A DNA stretch of 5,197 bases from Candidatus Alistipes excrementipullorum. GTDB lineage: Bacteria > Bacteroidota > Bacteroidia > Bacteroidales > Rikenellaceae. The position numbers and the translations under genes were made by a program. The stretch covers positions 1-5,197 of the forward strand of contig DXGW01000201.1 in assembly GCA_019113665.1 (NCBI GenBank). The letters are read 5' to 3'. Shown piece by piece: positions 1 through 5,197 of this stretch. Each line of letters starts with the position of its first letter. The first letter of the stretch is position 1. The notes beneath the pieces were generated by a model. It saw only the letters and a list, made by a program, of their open reading frames with translations. It had not been told where the DNA came from and did not search any database.

Positions 1-244
1 ACCGAACGGTTCGTATCTCGGTACATATGCGAACGACACCCTGACATTTGCCGGATACAATGTAGCTTATCGGATCGATGGACTCATGTTCGCCCTCTAT
101 GATCCGAACGGAGGATATTATACCGGCAGCTACTATCCGCCGATACTCTCGTCGCTCGTATTTACGAAGGCCAAGCCGTCATCGGCAGGCTCGTCGACCC
201 AGCAGTTCGACAGGGTAAATCCCGTAACTCCCTCGTGGCAGTAA
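1..244 (+). CDS. C-terminal fragment of a protein paralogous to the downstream lipoprotein
   Basis: This is the 3' end of a gene that begins before the window. Codons start at base 2 and give 80 residues ending at TAA 242-244. No stop interrupts the frame. The fragment contains the run DTLTFAGYNVAY, and its last 60 or so residues align with the C-terminus of the 760-residue lipoprotein downstream, where the matching run is DTMTFAGHNMPY. By eye about 17 of the first 42 aligned residues are identical and a single one-residue gap is needed near the end. It therefore carries the same C-terminal beta-rich domain. It continues about 20 residues past the homologous end with a Ser/Thr/Gln-rich tail ending in PSWQ. 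A perfect hairpin terminator follows 16 nt after the stop. The N-terminus is out of view, so a lipoprotein signal is expected from the paralogue but not shown. Function is unknown, and a cell-surface role is inference. Confidence 0.8.
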   Translation, partial: PNGSYLGTYANDTLTFAGYNVAYRIDGLMFALYDPNGGYYTGSYYPPILSSLVFTKAKPSSAGSSTQQFDRVNPVTPSWQ

Positions 245-260
245 CAACGCTGCGTATTAC

Positions 261-302
261 GTATCATTCGCCGGAACAGACTCCGGCGAATGATACTCTT
301 TT
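261..302 (+). terminator. Rho-independent terminator or attenuator between the paralogous genes
   Basis: A perfect 15-bp inverted repeat (GTATCATTCGCCGGA at 261-275, TCCGGCGAATGATAC at 282-296) encloses a 6-nt loop, ACAGAC, and is followed by TCTTTT at 297-302. No matching A-run precedes it, so it acts on + strand transcripts. It starts 16 nt after the upstream stop codon and ends only 26 nt before the next ATG, which leaves little room for a separate promoter. It may act as a partial terminator or as a 3'-end stabiliser for the upstream mRNA. Confidence 0.9.
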
Positions 303-328
303 AATCAAATCATAAATCGTTTCAGAAT

Positions 329-2611
329 ATGAAAACCGGAAGATTGTCATGGCAGTCGGCAGTTAGCATGCTCGGCATAGTTCTGTTTGTTACGGGGTGT
401 ACGGCTGCTGATGGCTTGGATGAGGATTCGGGTGGCGCGTCGGGCAGGAAAATCACCGTTAGGGCAACAACCGAAACACGTACATCTGCCCAAGGCGATG
501 TGCGTACGACGCTGGGATCCAGCTATGAGGTACTTTGGTCGCCGGAAGACTCATTCATGGTATATACAGAGAACGGCAACCTCTACAGTGCATTTGCCAT
601 AGAGAATGGAGCCGGAACTACAAGTGCATCATTTACCGGCCCGGCATTGGCCGGTAATTCGTTCGTGGCCGTATATGGGGCCAATTCATATTGTGTCTCC
701 GGTACGGCCTCGTTTATTGCCATGCCGGAACAGAGATACAGGAAAGACGGATTCTCGGACAATGTCAATCCCATGCTTGCATATACCGACGATCTGGAGA
801 AAGGACTGTCGTTCAGTAATGTCATGGGTATCCTTGAGTTGAATGTCACCGGGACCAAAACCGTGGACCGCATTACCGTATCGTGCGAAGGCATGGCGTT
901 GTCGGGCAGGTTTTTTCTGGCAGCCGATCTGTCGGATCTAACGTTGACTTCCGATGCGCAGAGTGCCGCTTCGGAGGTGGCGTTGGTCAATATCGGTGAG
1001 ACGCTCGACGCTTCGACTCCAAAACACTTCAATGTCGTAGTCCCGCCCGGTACATATGAGAATCTCGAAATACGTATCGTCAATACCGACGGAACCTATG
1101 TCGAACGTACGGCTCCGGAACCGATCACCGTCGCCCGCAACCAGATAGTTCCGCTCATGGGGCTGGTGGACGGCGATGAAGCACAGCAGACCCCCGTGCG
1201 CATAACCGTCGAACCGTATGCATGGTATGGCTGCAATGTATATGCGGACATGGTGAGCACGGAGTGTGAAATGTTTGTCTTAATGGTTGCTACGGAGAGT
1301 GGTATTGAGCAGTGGAAGAGCCAGAATCCGGGTAAAAGCGAACTCGATATGGTAATAGGTAGCGGCTCTTTGTATGATCGGAACTATGCCTATGCACACG
1401 AGGATAAGGCTGGCGAAACTCTGCATGTTTACGCTCAGGCGGCAAATTCCGATTATGAACTTGTCGGCCCAATGATGCATGCTTCGTTCGAAATAGTGCC
1501 TCCATATGACGATGCGCTTTTCGCTCAGGCGCATATTATGGATAATACCATGACTGAAACCTCGGTATCGGTGGCCTATGATTGTACGGCCAATGTACAA
1601 AAAGTGAAAGCGATATTGTTGCAGGACCAATCCGTACAACCCGATATGGACTACTATCTGTTCTATACGTGTGCGTATCCTCAATATGAAGTTCCTGTGT
1701 CGGCTGGGACTGGACGGTTGGAGATTACCGATATGATGCCCGGTCGGGATTACATGCTGCTTTATGTTGCAGAGTCTTCCGACGGTAAAATCTCCCTGTT
1801 GCAGAGTCTCGAGTTTTCGACGCCGGAACATGTCGCCAGCGACGCTTTGGTGACTATATCCGAAAACTCGGTAGAGGATATCAGGGCATCGTTCAATATT
1901 GCCATGAATTCGTCGGCCGTAAGCTATAAGGCCATGTCGCTGACTGAACAAAGATACAATGAACTTGCGGGTGAAGGTTTGGCCGACATCGTAGCTATGA
2001 GCACGCCTGAACCGATAGAGGATCCCGTATATACGGTAACCGATCTTTCGCCGGAGACGGACTATGTGCTTGTGGCGGTGGCATACGATGCCGAAGGCGT
2101 CTACGGCAGCCTCAGCGTGTTGCCGTTCCGTACGACGGCCTATATTGCGGTTGAAGATCCCGTCTACGATTCATTTATCGGCGAATGGGCAGTCGATTAC
2201 GTGGATTACAATACCGGTGCCGGGGTGTCAGATGGTTTCAGGGTAACCATATCGCCCGATGTCGAAGGCAAGACTTTCATTATTGACGGTCTGGCCGGAG
2301 GCGCAAGTAATCCGGTCGTGGCGGAATTCGTGGATAACGGACTTCGACTGAAAGCCGGAATGAATCTGTATTCCATGTCTGAAACCTCACGCGTGGTTCT
2401 CGGGTTTGTGACAGATGCCGGCACGTTTGCAAATACGTTCTCGTGCCTTGGCTCGATCAACGGCGACACCATGACATTTGCCGGTCATAATATGCCGTAT
2501 GACTTTATGGGCTTTGTCTTCTTTGTACATGACATGCAGACCGGTGAATATCCCGGATATGTCGAACCTGTCGTGCAGAATCCTGTATTCAGGCGTGTTG
2601 CAGCGCAGTGA
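329..2611 (+). CDS. Large surface lipoprotein: fimbrillin-like N-terminus, FN3-like repeats, beta-rich C-terminus
   Basis: The 760-residue product starts with a signal peptide (Lys2 and Arg5, hydrophobic stretch about 11-21) and a lipobox VTGC with the lipid-anchored Cys24. Acidic residues follow at 28 and 31-33, loosely like the Bacteroidota surface-export signal. Residues about 40-282 resemble Bacteroidales fimbrillin/Mfa-like beta-sandwich domains, with a Thr/Arg-rich lead-in, VLWSPEDSF at 68-76, LSFSNVMGILELNV at 160-173 and a PPGTYENLEI strand at 239-248. Three segments at about 290-390, 396-499 and 504-604 look like divergent fibronectin type III repeats. The last two carry the typical pattern of a PGRDY or PETDY turn, then a VA strand and a closing F-x-T strand. 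Residues 613-760, opening with YDSFIGEW, form a probable lipocalin-like or similar beta-rich domain shared with the gene upstream. No catalytic motif is visible. Binding or adhesion at the cell surface is inference. The ATG is chosen because it gives a complete signal peptide. There is no Shine-Dalgarno sequence and no clear promoter in the 84-nt gap before it, so expression probably depends on upstream transcription. Confidence 0.9.
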   Translation: MKTGRLSWQSAVSMLGIVLFVTGCTAADGLDEDSGGASGRKITVRATTETRTSAQGDVRTTLGSSYEVLWSPEDSFMVYTENGNLYSAFAIENGAGTTSASFTGPALAGNSFVAVYGANSYCVSGTASFIAMPEQRYRKDGFSDNVNPMLAYTDDLEKGLSFSNVMGILELNVTGTKTVDRITVSCEGMALSGRFFLAADLSDLTLTSDAQSAASEVALVNIGETLDASTPKHFNVVVPPGTYENLEIRIVNTDGTYVERTAPEPITVARNQIVPLMGLVDGDEAQQTPVRITVEPYAWYGCNVYADMVSTECEMFVLMVATESGIEQWKSQNPGKSELDMVIGSGSLYDRNYAYAHEDKAGETLHVYAQAANSDYELVGPMMHASFEIVPPYDDALFAQAHIMDNTMTETSVSVAYDCTANVQKVKAILLQDQSVQPDMDYYLFYTCAYPQYEVPVSAGTGRLEITDMMPGRDYMLLYVAESSDGKISLLQSLEFSTPEHVASDALVTISENSVEDIRASFNIAMNSSAVSYKAMSLTEQRYNELAGEGLADIVAMSTPEPIEDPVYTVTDLSPETDYVLVAVAYDAEGVYGSLSVLPFRTTAYIAVEDPVYDSFIGEWAVDYVDYNTGAGVSDGFRVTISPDVEGKTFIIDGLAGGASNPVVAEFVDNGLRLKAGMNLYSMSETSRVVLGFVTDAGTFANTFSCLGSINGDTMTFAGHNMPYDFMGFVFFVHDMQTGEYPGYVEPVVQNPVFRRVAAQ

Positions 2612-2653
2612 TGAACGCCACGTCCGGATATGACCGGACATCGTATCGCCTGT

Positions 2654-2688
2654 ATTGCTGCCGGATGAAAATCCGGCAGCAATTTTTT
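2654..2688 (+). terminator. Rho-independent terminator after the lipoprotein gene
   Basis: A perfect 13-bp stem (ATTGCTGCCGGAT at 2654-2666, ATCCGGCAGCAAT at 2671-2683) is capped by a GAAA tetraloop of the stable GNRA type and merges into six T's at 2683-2688. It lies 42 nt after the lipoprotein stop codon and should separate this unit from the symporter gene. Two weaker hairpins flank it, with 6-bp arms at 2622-2627/2634-2639 and 5-bp arms at 2690-2694/2699-2703. Neither has a T-run. Confidence 0.93.
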
Positions 2689-2762
2689 ACTGTCTGCCGA
2701 CAGGAGGCCGAATACAATGTTATAATTTGTTTCTAAAATTGCAAGCCATGCGATTAGATTAT

Positions 2763-2780
2763 TCGTAAATTTTATTACGA
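2763..2780. promoter_or_regulatory. Candidate operator upstream of the symporter promoter
   Basis: This is a perfect inverted repeat, TCGTAA-ATTTTA-TTACGA, with 6-bp arms and a 6-bp centre. It ends 26 nt before the symporter -7 box, just upstream of where the -33 element would lie. The first 11 bases, TCGTAAATTTT, recur before the ROK regulator gene at 4698-4708. ROK repressors of the NagC/Mlc type bind AT-rich palindromes as dimers, so a ROK site is a reasonable inference. The region is AT-rich, however, and short palindromes arise by chance. Confidence 0.45.
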
Positions 2781-2806
2781 TATACGCTGCAGTTAATATT
2801 TTTTAT

Positions 2807-2814
2807 TATATTTG
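2807..2814 (+). promoter_or_regulatory. Bacteroidota-type -7 box for the symporter gene
   Basis: TATATTTG matches the Bacteroidota -7 consensus TAnnTTTG exactly and sits in an AT-rich stretch between a strong terminator and the symporter start. A start site about 4-7 nt downstream would give a leader of roughly 30 nt. No convincing -33 TTTG element is seen at the expected spacing, so activator help from the palindrome just upstream is possible. The only purine-rich, SD-like run, AAGGA at 2824-2828, lies 21 nt before the ATG, too far for normal pairing. Confidence 0.7.
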
Positions 2815-2849
2815 CACCGTACTAAGGACTAACCAGCCTGCTAATCGTT

Positions 2850-4691
2850 ATGAATCTATCTGCAATAGACATTGCCGTAATCGTGCTGTACATTGTCGTG
2901 ACGCTCGGTATCGGCTTCGTGCTCTCGCGTTTTGCGAGCCGCAACATCGAATCTTATTTCCTCGGCGGGAATAAAATCAAATGGTATTTTCTCGGATTGT
3001 CCAACGCCTCGGGCATGTTCGACATCTCGGGAACCATGTGGACCGTGGCCATACTCTTCGTCTACGGTCTGAAGAGCGCCTGGCTGCCATGGCTGTGGCC
3101 CGTGTGGAACCAGGTCTTCGTGATGGTCTTCCTTGCAATATGGATGCGGCGCTCGAACGTGATGACCGGCGCCGAGTGGATACTTACACGTTTCAGCGGC
3201 CGCGGAGGACGGCTGTCGCATATCATCGTGATCTGTTTTGCCGTTATGAGCATGATAGGCTTCATGGCCTATTTCTTCGAGGGTATAGGCAAGTTCGCGG
3301 TACAGATACTTCCGTGGGACCTGACCTGCGACCTGGGCTTTGCAACGCTCACCTCGGAGCAGAGCTATGCGTTGATAATAATAGGAATTACGACCCTGTA
3401 CACGCTTAAGGGCGGTATGTACAGCGTTGTGGCCGCCGATGTTTTCCAGTTCCTCATAATGACGGTTTCGTGTCTGGTGATAGGCTGGGTGGCATATTCC
3501 TCGGTTACGGGCGAACAGCTTGCTGCCGCGACACCCGCCGGTTGGGACAATCTCTTCTTCGGCTGGAAGCTCGACATAGACTGGAGCGGTTTGATTCCGG
3601 CGGTCAACGACAAGATAGCATCTGACGGATACGAACTCTTCGGCTGCCTTGTCATGCTGATGATTTTCAAGGGTATATTCGCGAGTCTGGCCGGCCCGGT
3701 CCCGAGCTATGACATGCAGCGGATTCTCTCGACGCGCAAGCCTTCGGACGCCGCCAAGATGAGCGGTATGACGATGGTTGCCCTGTCGCCGCGTTATCTG
3801 ATGATTGCCGGTCTGGCCGTGCTGTCGATAGTCTATCTCTCGCCCGAACTGCACAGCATGGGCGCCGATGTCGACTTCGAGACAATACTCCCGATAGCCA
3901 TTACGCGCTTCATTCCCACCGGTCTGAAAGGCCTGTTGCTTGCCGGACTGCTGGCTGCCTTCATGGGTACGCTCGCAGCGTTCGTGAACTCGGCGCCGGC
4001 ATACCTTGTCAACGACCTGTACAAAAGGTATATAAAGCCCGATGCCGAGCCCAAGACATACGTGCGTTTCAGTTACGTCGCTTCGATCGCGCTCGTGATA
4101 ATAGGCGTGGGCTTCGGATTCTTCGCCAAGTCGCTCAATTCGCTGACACTATGGATAACCTCCTCGCTGTACGGCGGTTATGCGGCTGCAAACGTGCTTA
4201 AATGGATATGGTGGCGTTTCAACGGCTACGGATATTTCTGTGGCATGCTTGCGGGCCTCGTCGCTTCGACGCTGAAACTGATCTTCCTGCCCGATGTCAC
4301 CGACATATATCTCTTCCCGGCGATTCTGGCCGTTTCGTTTGTCGGCTGTATCGCGGGCAGCCTGCTTACTCCTCCCGATGACGAGGAGACGCTGCTCAAC
4401 TTCTATCGCAATGTCCGTCCCTGGGGCTTTTGGAAGCCCATTCACGACAAGGCTGTTGCACTTGACCCTTCGTTCGAGGGCAATAAGGATTTCTGGCGGG
4501 ACGTGGTCAATGTCGTTGTCGGCATCGTATGGCAGATGAGCCTTGTGGTGCTGCCGATATACATCGTCATTCACAAGACGACGGCCGTATGGATCTCTCT
4601 CGGTGTTCTGGCCGTTACTTCCGTGATCCTCAAGTTCAACTGGTACGACCGTCTCAAGTATGCCGACAAGGGATACGAAGAGCAGCAGTAG
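2850..4691 (+). CDS. Sodium:solute symporter, SSS/SLC5 family
   Basis: This is a 613-residue inner-membrane protein expected to import a small solute, likely a sugar or sugar derivative, with Na+. Roughly 14-15 hydrophobic segments are visible, at about 5-25, 47-73, 78-98, 124-144, 170-187, 193-215, 262-282, 311-331, 358-388, 405-425, 430-452, 461-478, 486-507, 551-571 and 575-595. Family marks include ESYFLGGNKIKWY at 34-46 (cf. the usual LAGR motif), YTLKGGMYSVVAADVFQ at 184-200, and AAFMGTLAAFVNSAP followed by NDLYKRYIKP at 369-397. The last of these is the SSS Na+-site helix and its exit. The C-terminus extends past the core through FYRNVRPWGFWKP at 518-530 and two more hydrophobic segments, as in long SSS members. 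The start is supported by the first membrane segment beginning at residue 5 and an in-frame stop at 2823-2825. A ROK regulator follows after 34 nt, which points to carbohydrate-linked control. The substrate is not identifiable here. Confidence 0.93.
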   Translation: MNLSAIDIAVIVLYIVVTLGIGFVLSRFASRNIESYFLGGNKIKWYFLGLSNASGMFDISGTMWTVAILFVYGLKSAWLPWLWPVWNQVFVMVFLAIWMRRSNVMTGAEWILTRFSGRGGRLSHIIVICFAVMSMIGFMAYFFEGIGKFAVQILPWDLTCDLGFATLTSEQSYALIIIGITTLYTLKGGMYSVVAADVFQFLIMTVSCLVIGWVAYSSVTGEQLAAATPAGWDNLFFGWKLDIDWSGLIPAVNDKIASDGYELFGCLVMLMIFKGIFASLAGPVPSYDMQRILSTRKPSDAAKMSGMTMVALSPRYLMIAGLAVLSIVYLSPELHSMGADVDFETILPIAITRFIPTGLKGLLLAGLLAAFMGTLAAFVNSAPAYLVNDLYKRYIKPDAEPKTYVRFSYVASIALVIIGVGFGFFAKSLNSLTLWITSSLYGGYAAANVLKWIWWRFNGYGYFCGMLAGLVASTLKLIFLPDVTDIYLFPAILAVSFVGCIAGSLLTPPDDEETLLNFYRNVRPWGFWKPIHDKAVALDPSFEGNKDFWRDVVNVVVGIVWQMSLVVLPIYIVIHKTTAVWISLGVLAVTSVILKFNWYDRLKYADKGYEEQQ

Positions 4692-4697
4692 GTTATG

Positions 4698-4714
4698 TCG
4701 TAAATTTTTGTTAC
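4698..4714. promoter_or_regulatory. Second copy of the TCGTAAATTTT element, before the regulator gene
   Basis: TCGTAAATTTT at 4698-4708 repeats exactly the first 11 bases of the palindrome upstream of the symporter. It continues TG-TTAC, so the right arm is imperfect (TTACCT instead of TTACGA) and one base further away. The right arm overlaps the -7 box at 4712-4719, a position suited to autorepression. TTAC followed by CTTTG is itself common in Bacteroidota promoters, so only the left part is independent evidence. Confidence 0.4.
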
Positions 4715-4719
4715 CTTTG
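4712..4719 (+). promoter_or_regulatory. Bacteroidota-type -7 box for the ROK regulator gene
   Basis: TACCTTTG is an exact TAnnTTTG match ending 6 nt before the ATG at 4726. Transcription should therefore begin at or within a few bases of the start codon, giving a leaderless or near-leaderless mRNA. No clear -33 TTTG is seen, since the expected region falls on the symporter stop codon. The box lets the regulator be transcribed independently of the symporter, although no terminator lies in the 34-nt gap and read-through is also likely. Confidence 0.7.
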
Positions 4720-4725
4720 TGTACT

Positions 4726-5197
4726 ATGCAGACCGATGCCAAAATTAATTCATTCCTCAAGCTTGCCGGCGAAGGCAACAAGAATGCCATATTGAAACGT
4801 AAAATCATACGCCAGTATCTGACCGGCGGAGATTGCAGCCTTACGGACCTGAGCCGTGAGATGGGCTTGAGCGTGCCTACCGTGACCAAGCTTGTCGGAG
4901 AACTCATTGATGAGGGTTTCGTGCATGATTTCGGCAAGCAGAGCACCAACGGCGGACGCCGTCCGAATCTGTACGGCCTTAATCCAGATGCCGGTTATTT
5001 TCTTGGTATCGATGTCTGCAACAGGCACTTGAGTTTCGGTCTCATAAATTTCAAGGGCCGCCTGATAAAGTATAAGAAGGAGGTTCCTTTCGCACTTGCC
5101 AATACAATGGAGTCGCTGAACGAATTGTGCAACGTGATCGACGCGACGATCGGCAATTTCGGCATTGCCCGCAAGAAGATACTCTCGATCGGGATAA
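4726..5197 (+). CDS. ROK-family transcriptional regulator, N-terminal part
   Basis: The gene runs off the right edge after 157 codons, and full ROK regulators are usually near 400 residues. Residues about 20-70 form a winged helix, with the helix-turn-helix LTDLSREMGLSVPTVTKLV at 39-57. The wing carries GGRRPNLYGLNP at 76-87, the GRRP motif typical of ROK repressors. The ROK sugar-kinase-like fold begins at about 90 with YFLGIDVCNRHLSFGLINF. The phosphate-binding DxGxT of ROK kinases is replaced here by DVCNR, which fits a sugar-sensing regulator without kinase activity. Such proteins (NagC, Mlc, XylR) are known to bind DNA and release it on binding a sugar or phosphosugar. The ATG at 4726 is the first one in this frame that yields the complete HTH. 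There is no room for a ribosome binding site, because the -7 box ends 6 nt upstream. Control of the adjacent symporter is inferred from context and a shared promoter element. Confidence 0.92.
   Translation, partial: MQTDAKINSFLKLAGEGNKNAILKRKIIRQYLTGGDCSLTDLSREMGLSVPTVTKLVGELIDEGFVHDFGKQSTNGGRRPNLYGLNPDAGYFLGIDVCNRHLSFGLINFKGRLIKYKKEVPFALANTMESLNELCNVIDATIGNFGIARKKILSIGI

Noticed and set aside
2690..2703. Small hairpin CTGTC-TGCC-GACAG right after the second terminator
   Set aside because: It has only a 5-bp stem and no T-run, and it lies beyond an already strong terminator.
2721..2729. TATAATTTG as a second -7 box upstream of the symporter
   Set aside because: The spacing between TA and TTTG is three bases instead of two. 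The exact match at 2807-2814 is better placed.
2821..2834. Direct repeat ACTAAGG/ACTAACC at the predicted symporter start site
   Set aside because: It is a short 5-base repeat in a short leader with no second copy elsewhere in the window, so it is not enough to call a site.
2751..2847. Inverted CGATTAG (2751-2757) and CTAATCG (2841-2847) around the symporter promoter
   Set aside because: The match is only 7 bp with arms about 80 nt apart, and one arm lies upstream of the predicted transcript, so it cannot form an RNA structure. Chance is likely in an AT-rich stretch. It does not resemble the flanks of an invertible promoter.
2856..3854. A 332-codon open frame on the minus strand inside the symporter gene
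   Set aside because: Its protein is rich in His, Arg and Glu with no recognisable fold, and it lies entirely opposite a well-supported membrane protein. Its openness follows from the codon bias of the real gene.
4149..4949. A 266-codon minus-strand frame spanning the symporter end, the gap and the ROK start
   Set aside because: It runs antisense to two clear genes and their shared promoter region, has no family resemblance and has no promoter of its own.

Overview
The window looks like Bacteroidales chromosome (gut Bacteroidota). Two perfect TAnnTTTG -7 boxes of the Bacteroidota sigma factor precede genes, Shine-Dalgarno sequences are absent or misplaced, and the protein types fit: a large lipoprotein with a fimbrillin-like N-terminus, a long SSS-family symporter and a ROK regulator. 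The fairly GC-rich coding DNA would suit Alistipes or a relative, but the genus cannot be fixed from this sequence.

Left part (1-2688): the 3' end of one gene, then a complete 760-residue predicted surface lipoprotein, both on the + strand. The C-terminus of the first product aligns with the C-terminus of the lipoprotein, so these are tandem paralogues sharing a C-terminal beta-rich domain. Each gene is followed by a near-ideal hairpin plus T-run. The first hairpin ends only 26 nt before the next start codon and no promoter is visible between them, so the second gene is probably expressed by read-through of an attenuating terminator.

Right part (2689-5197): an AT-rich promoter region, a 613-residue Na+:solute symporter (SSS/SLC5) gene, and after a 34-nt gap the first 157 codons of a ROK-family (NagC/XylR-type) winged-helix regulator that runs off the window. 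Each of these genes has its own -7 box. The regulator's box is so close to its ATG that the transcript should be leaderless or nearly so.

The two promoter regions share the 11-mer TCGTAAATTTT. At the symporter it lies inside a perfect 6-6-6 inverted repeat, and at the regulator it runs into the -7 box. The simplest model, which is inference, is that the ROK protein senses a sugar or sugar derivative, represses its own gene and controls the symporter. The substrate cannot be read from this window. I see no RNA genes, insertion sequences, CRISPR arrays or attachment sites, and no clearly new multi-gene system. The promising leads are the shared operator candidate, the leaderless regulator and the paralogue pair with its internal terminator.
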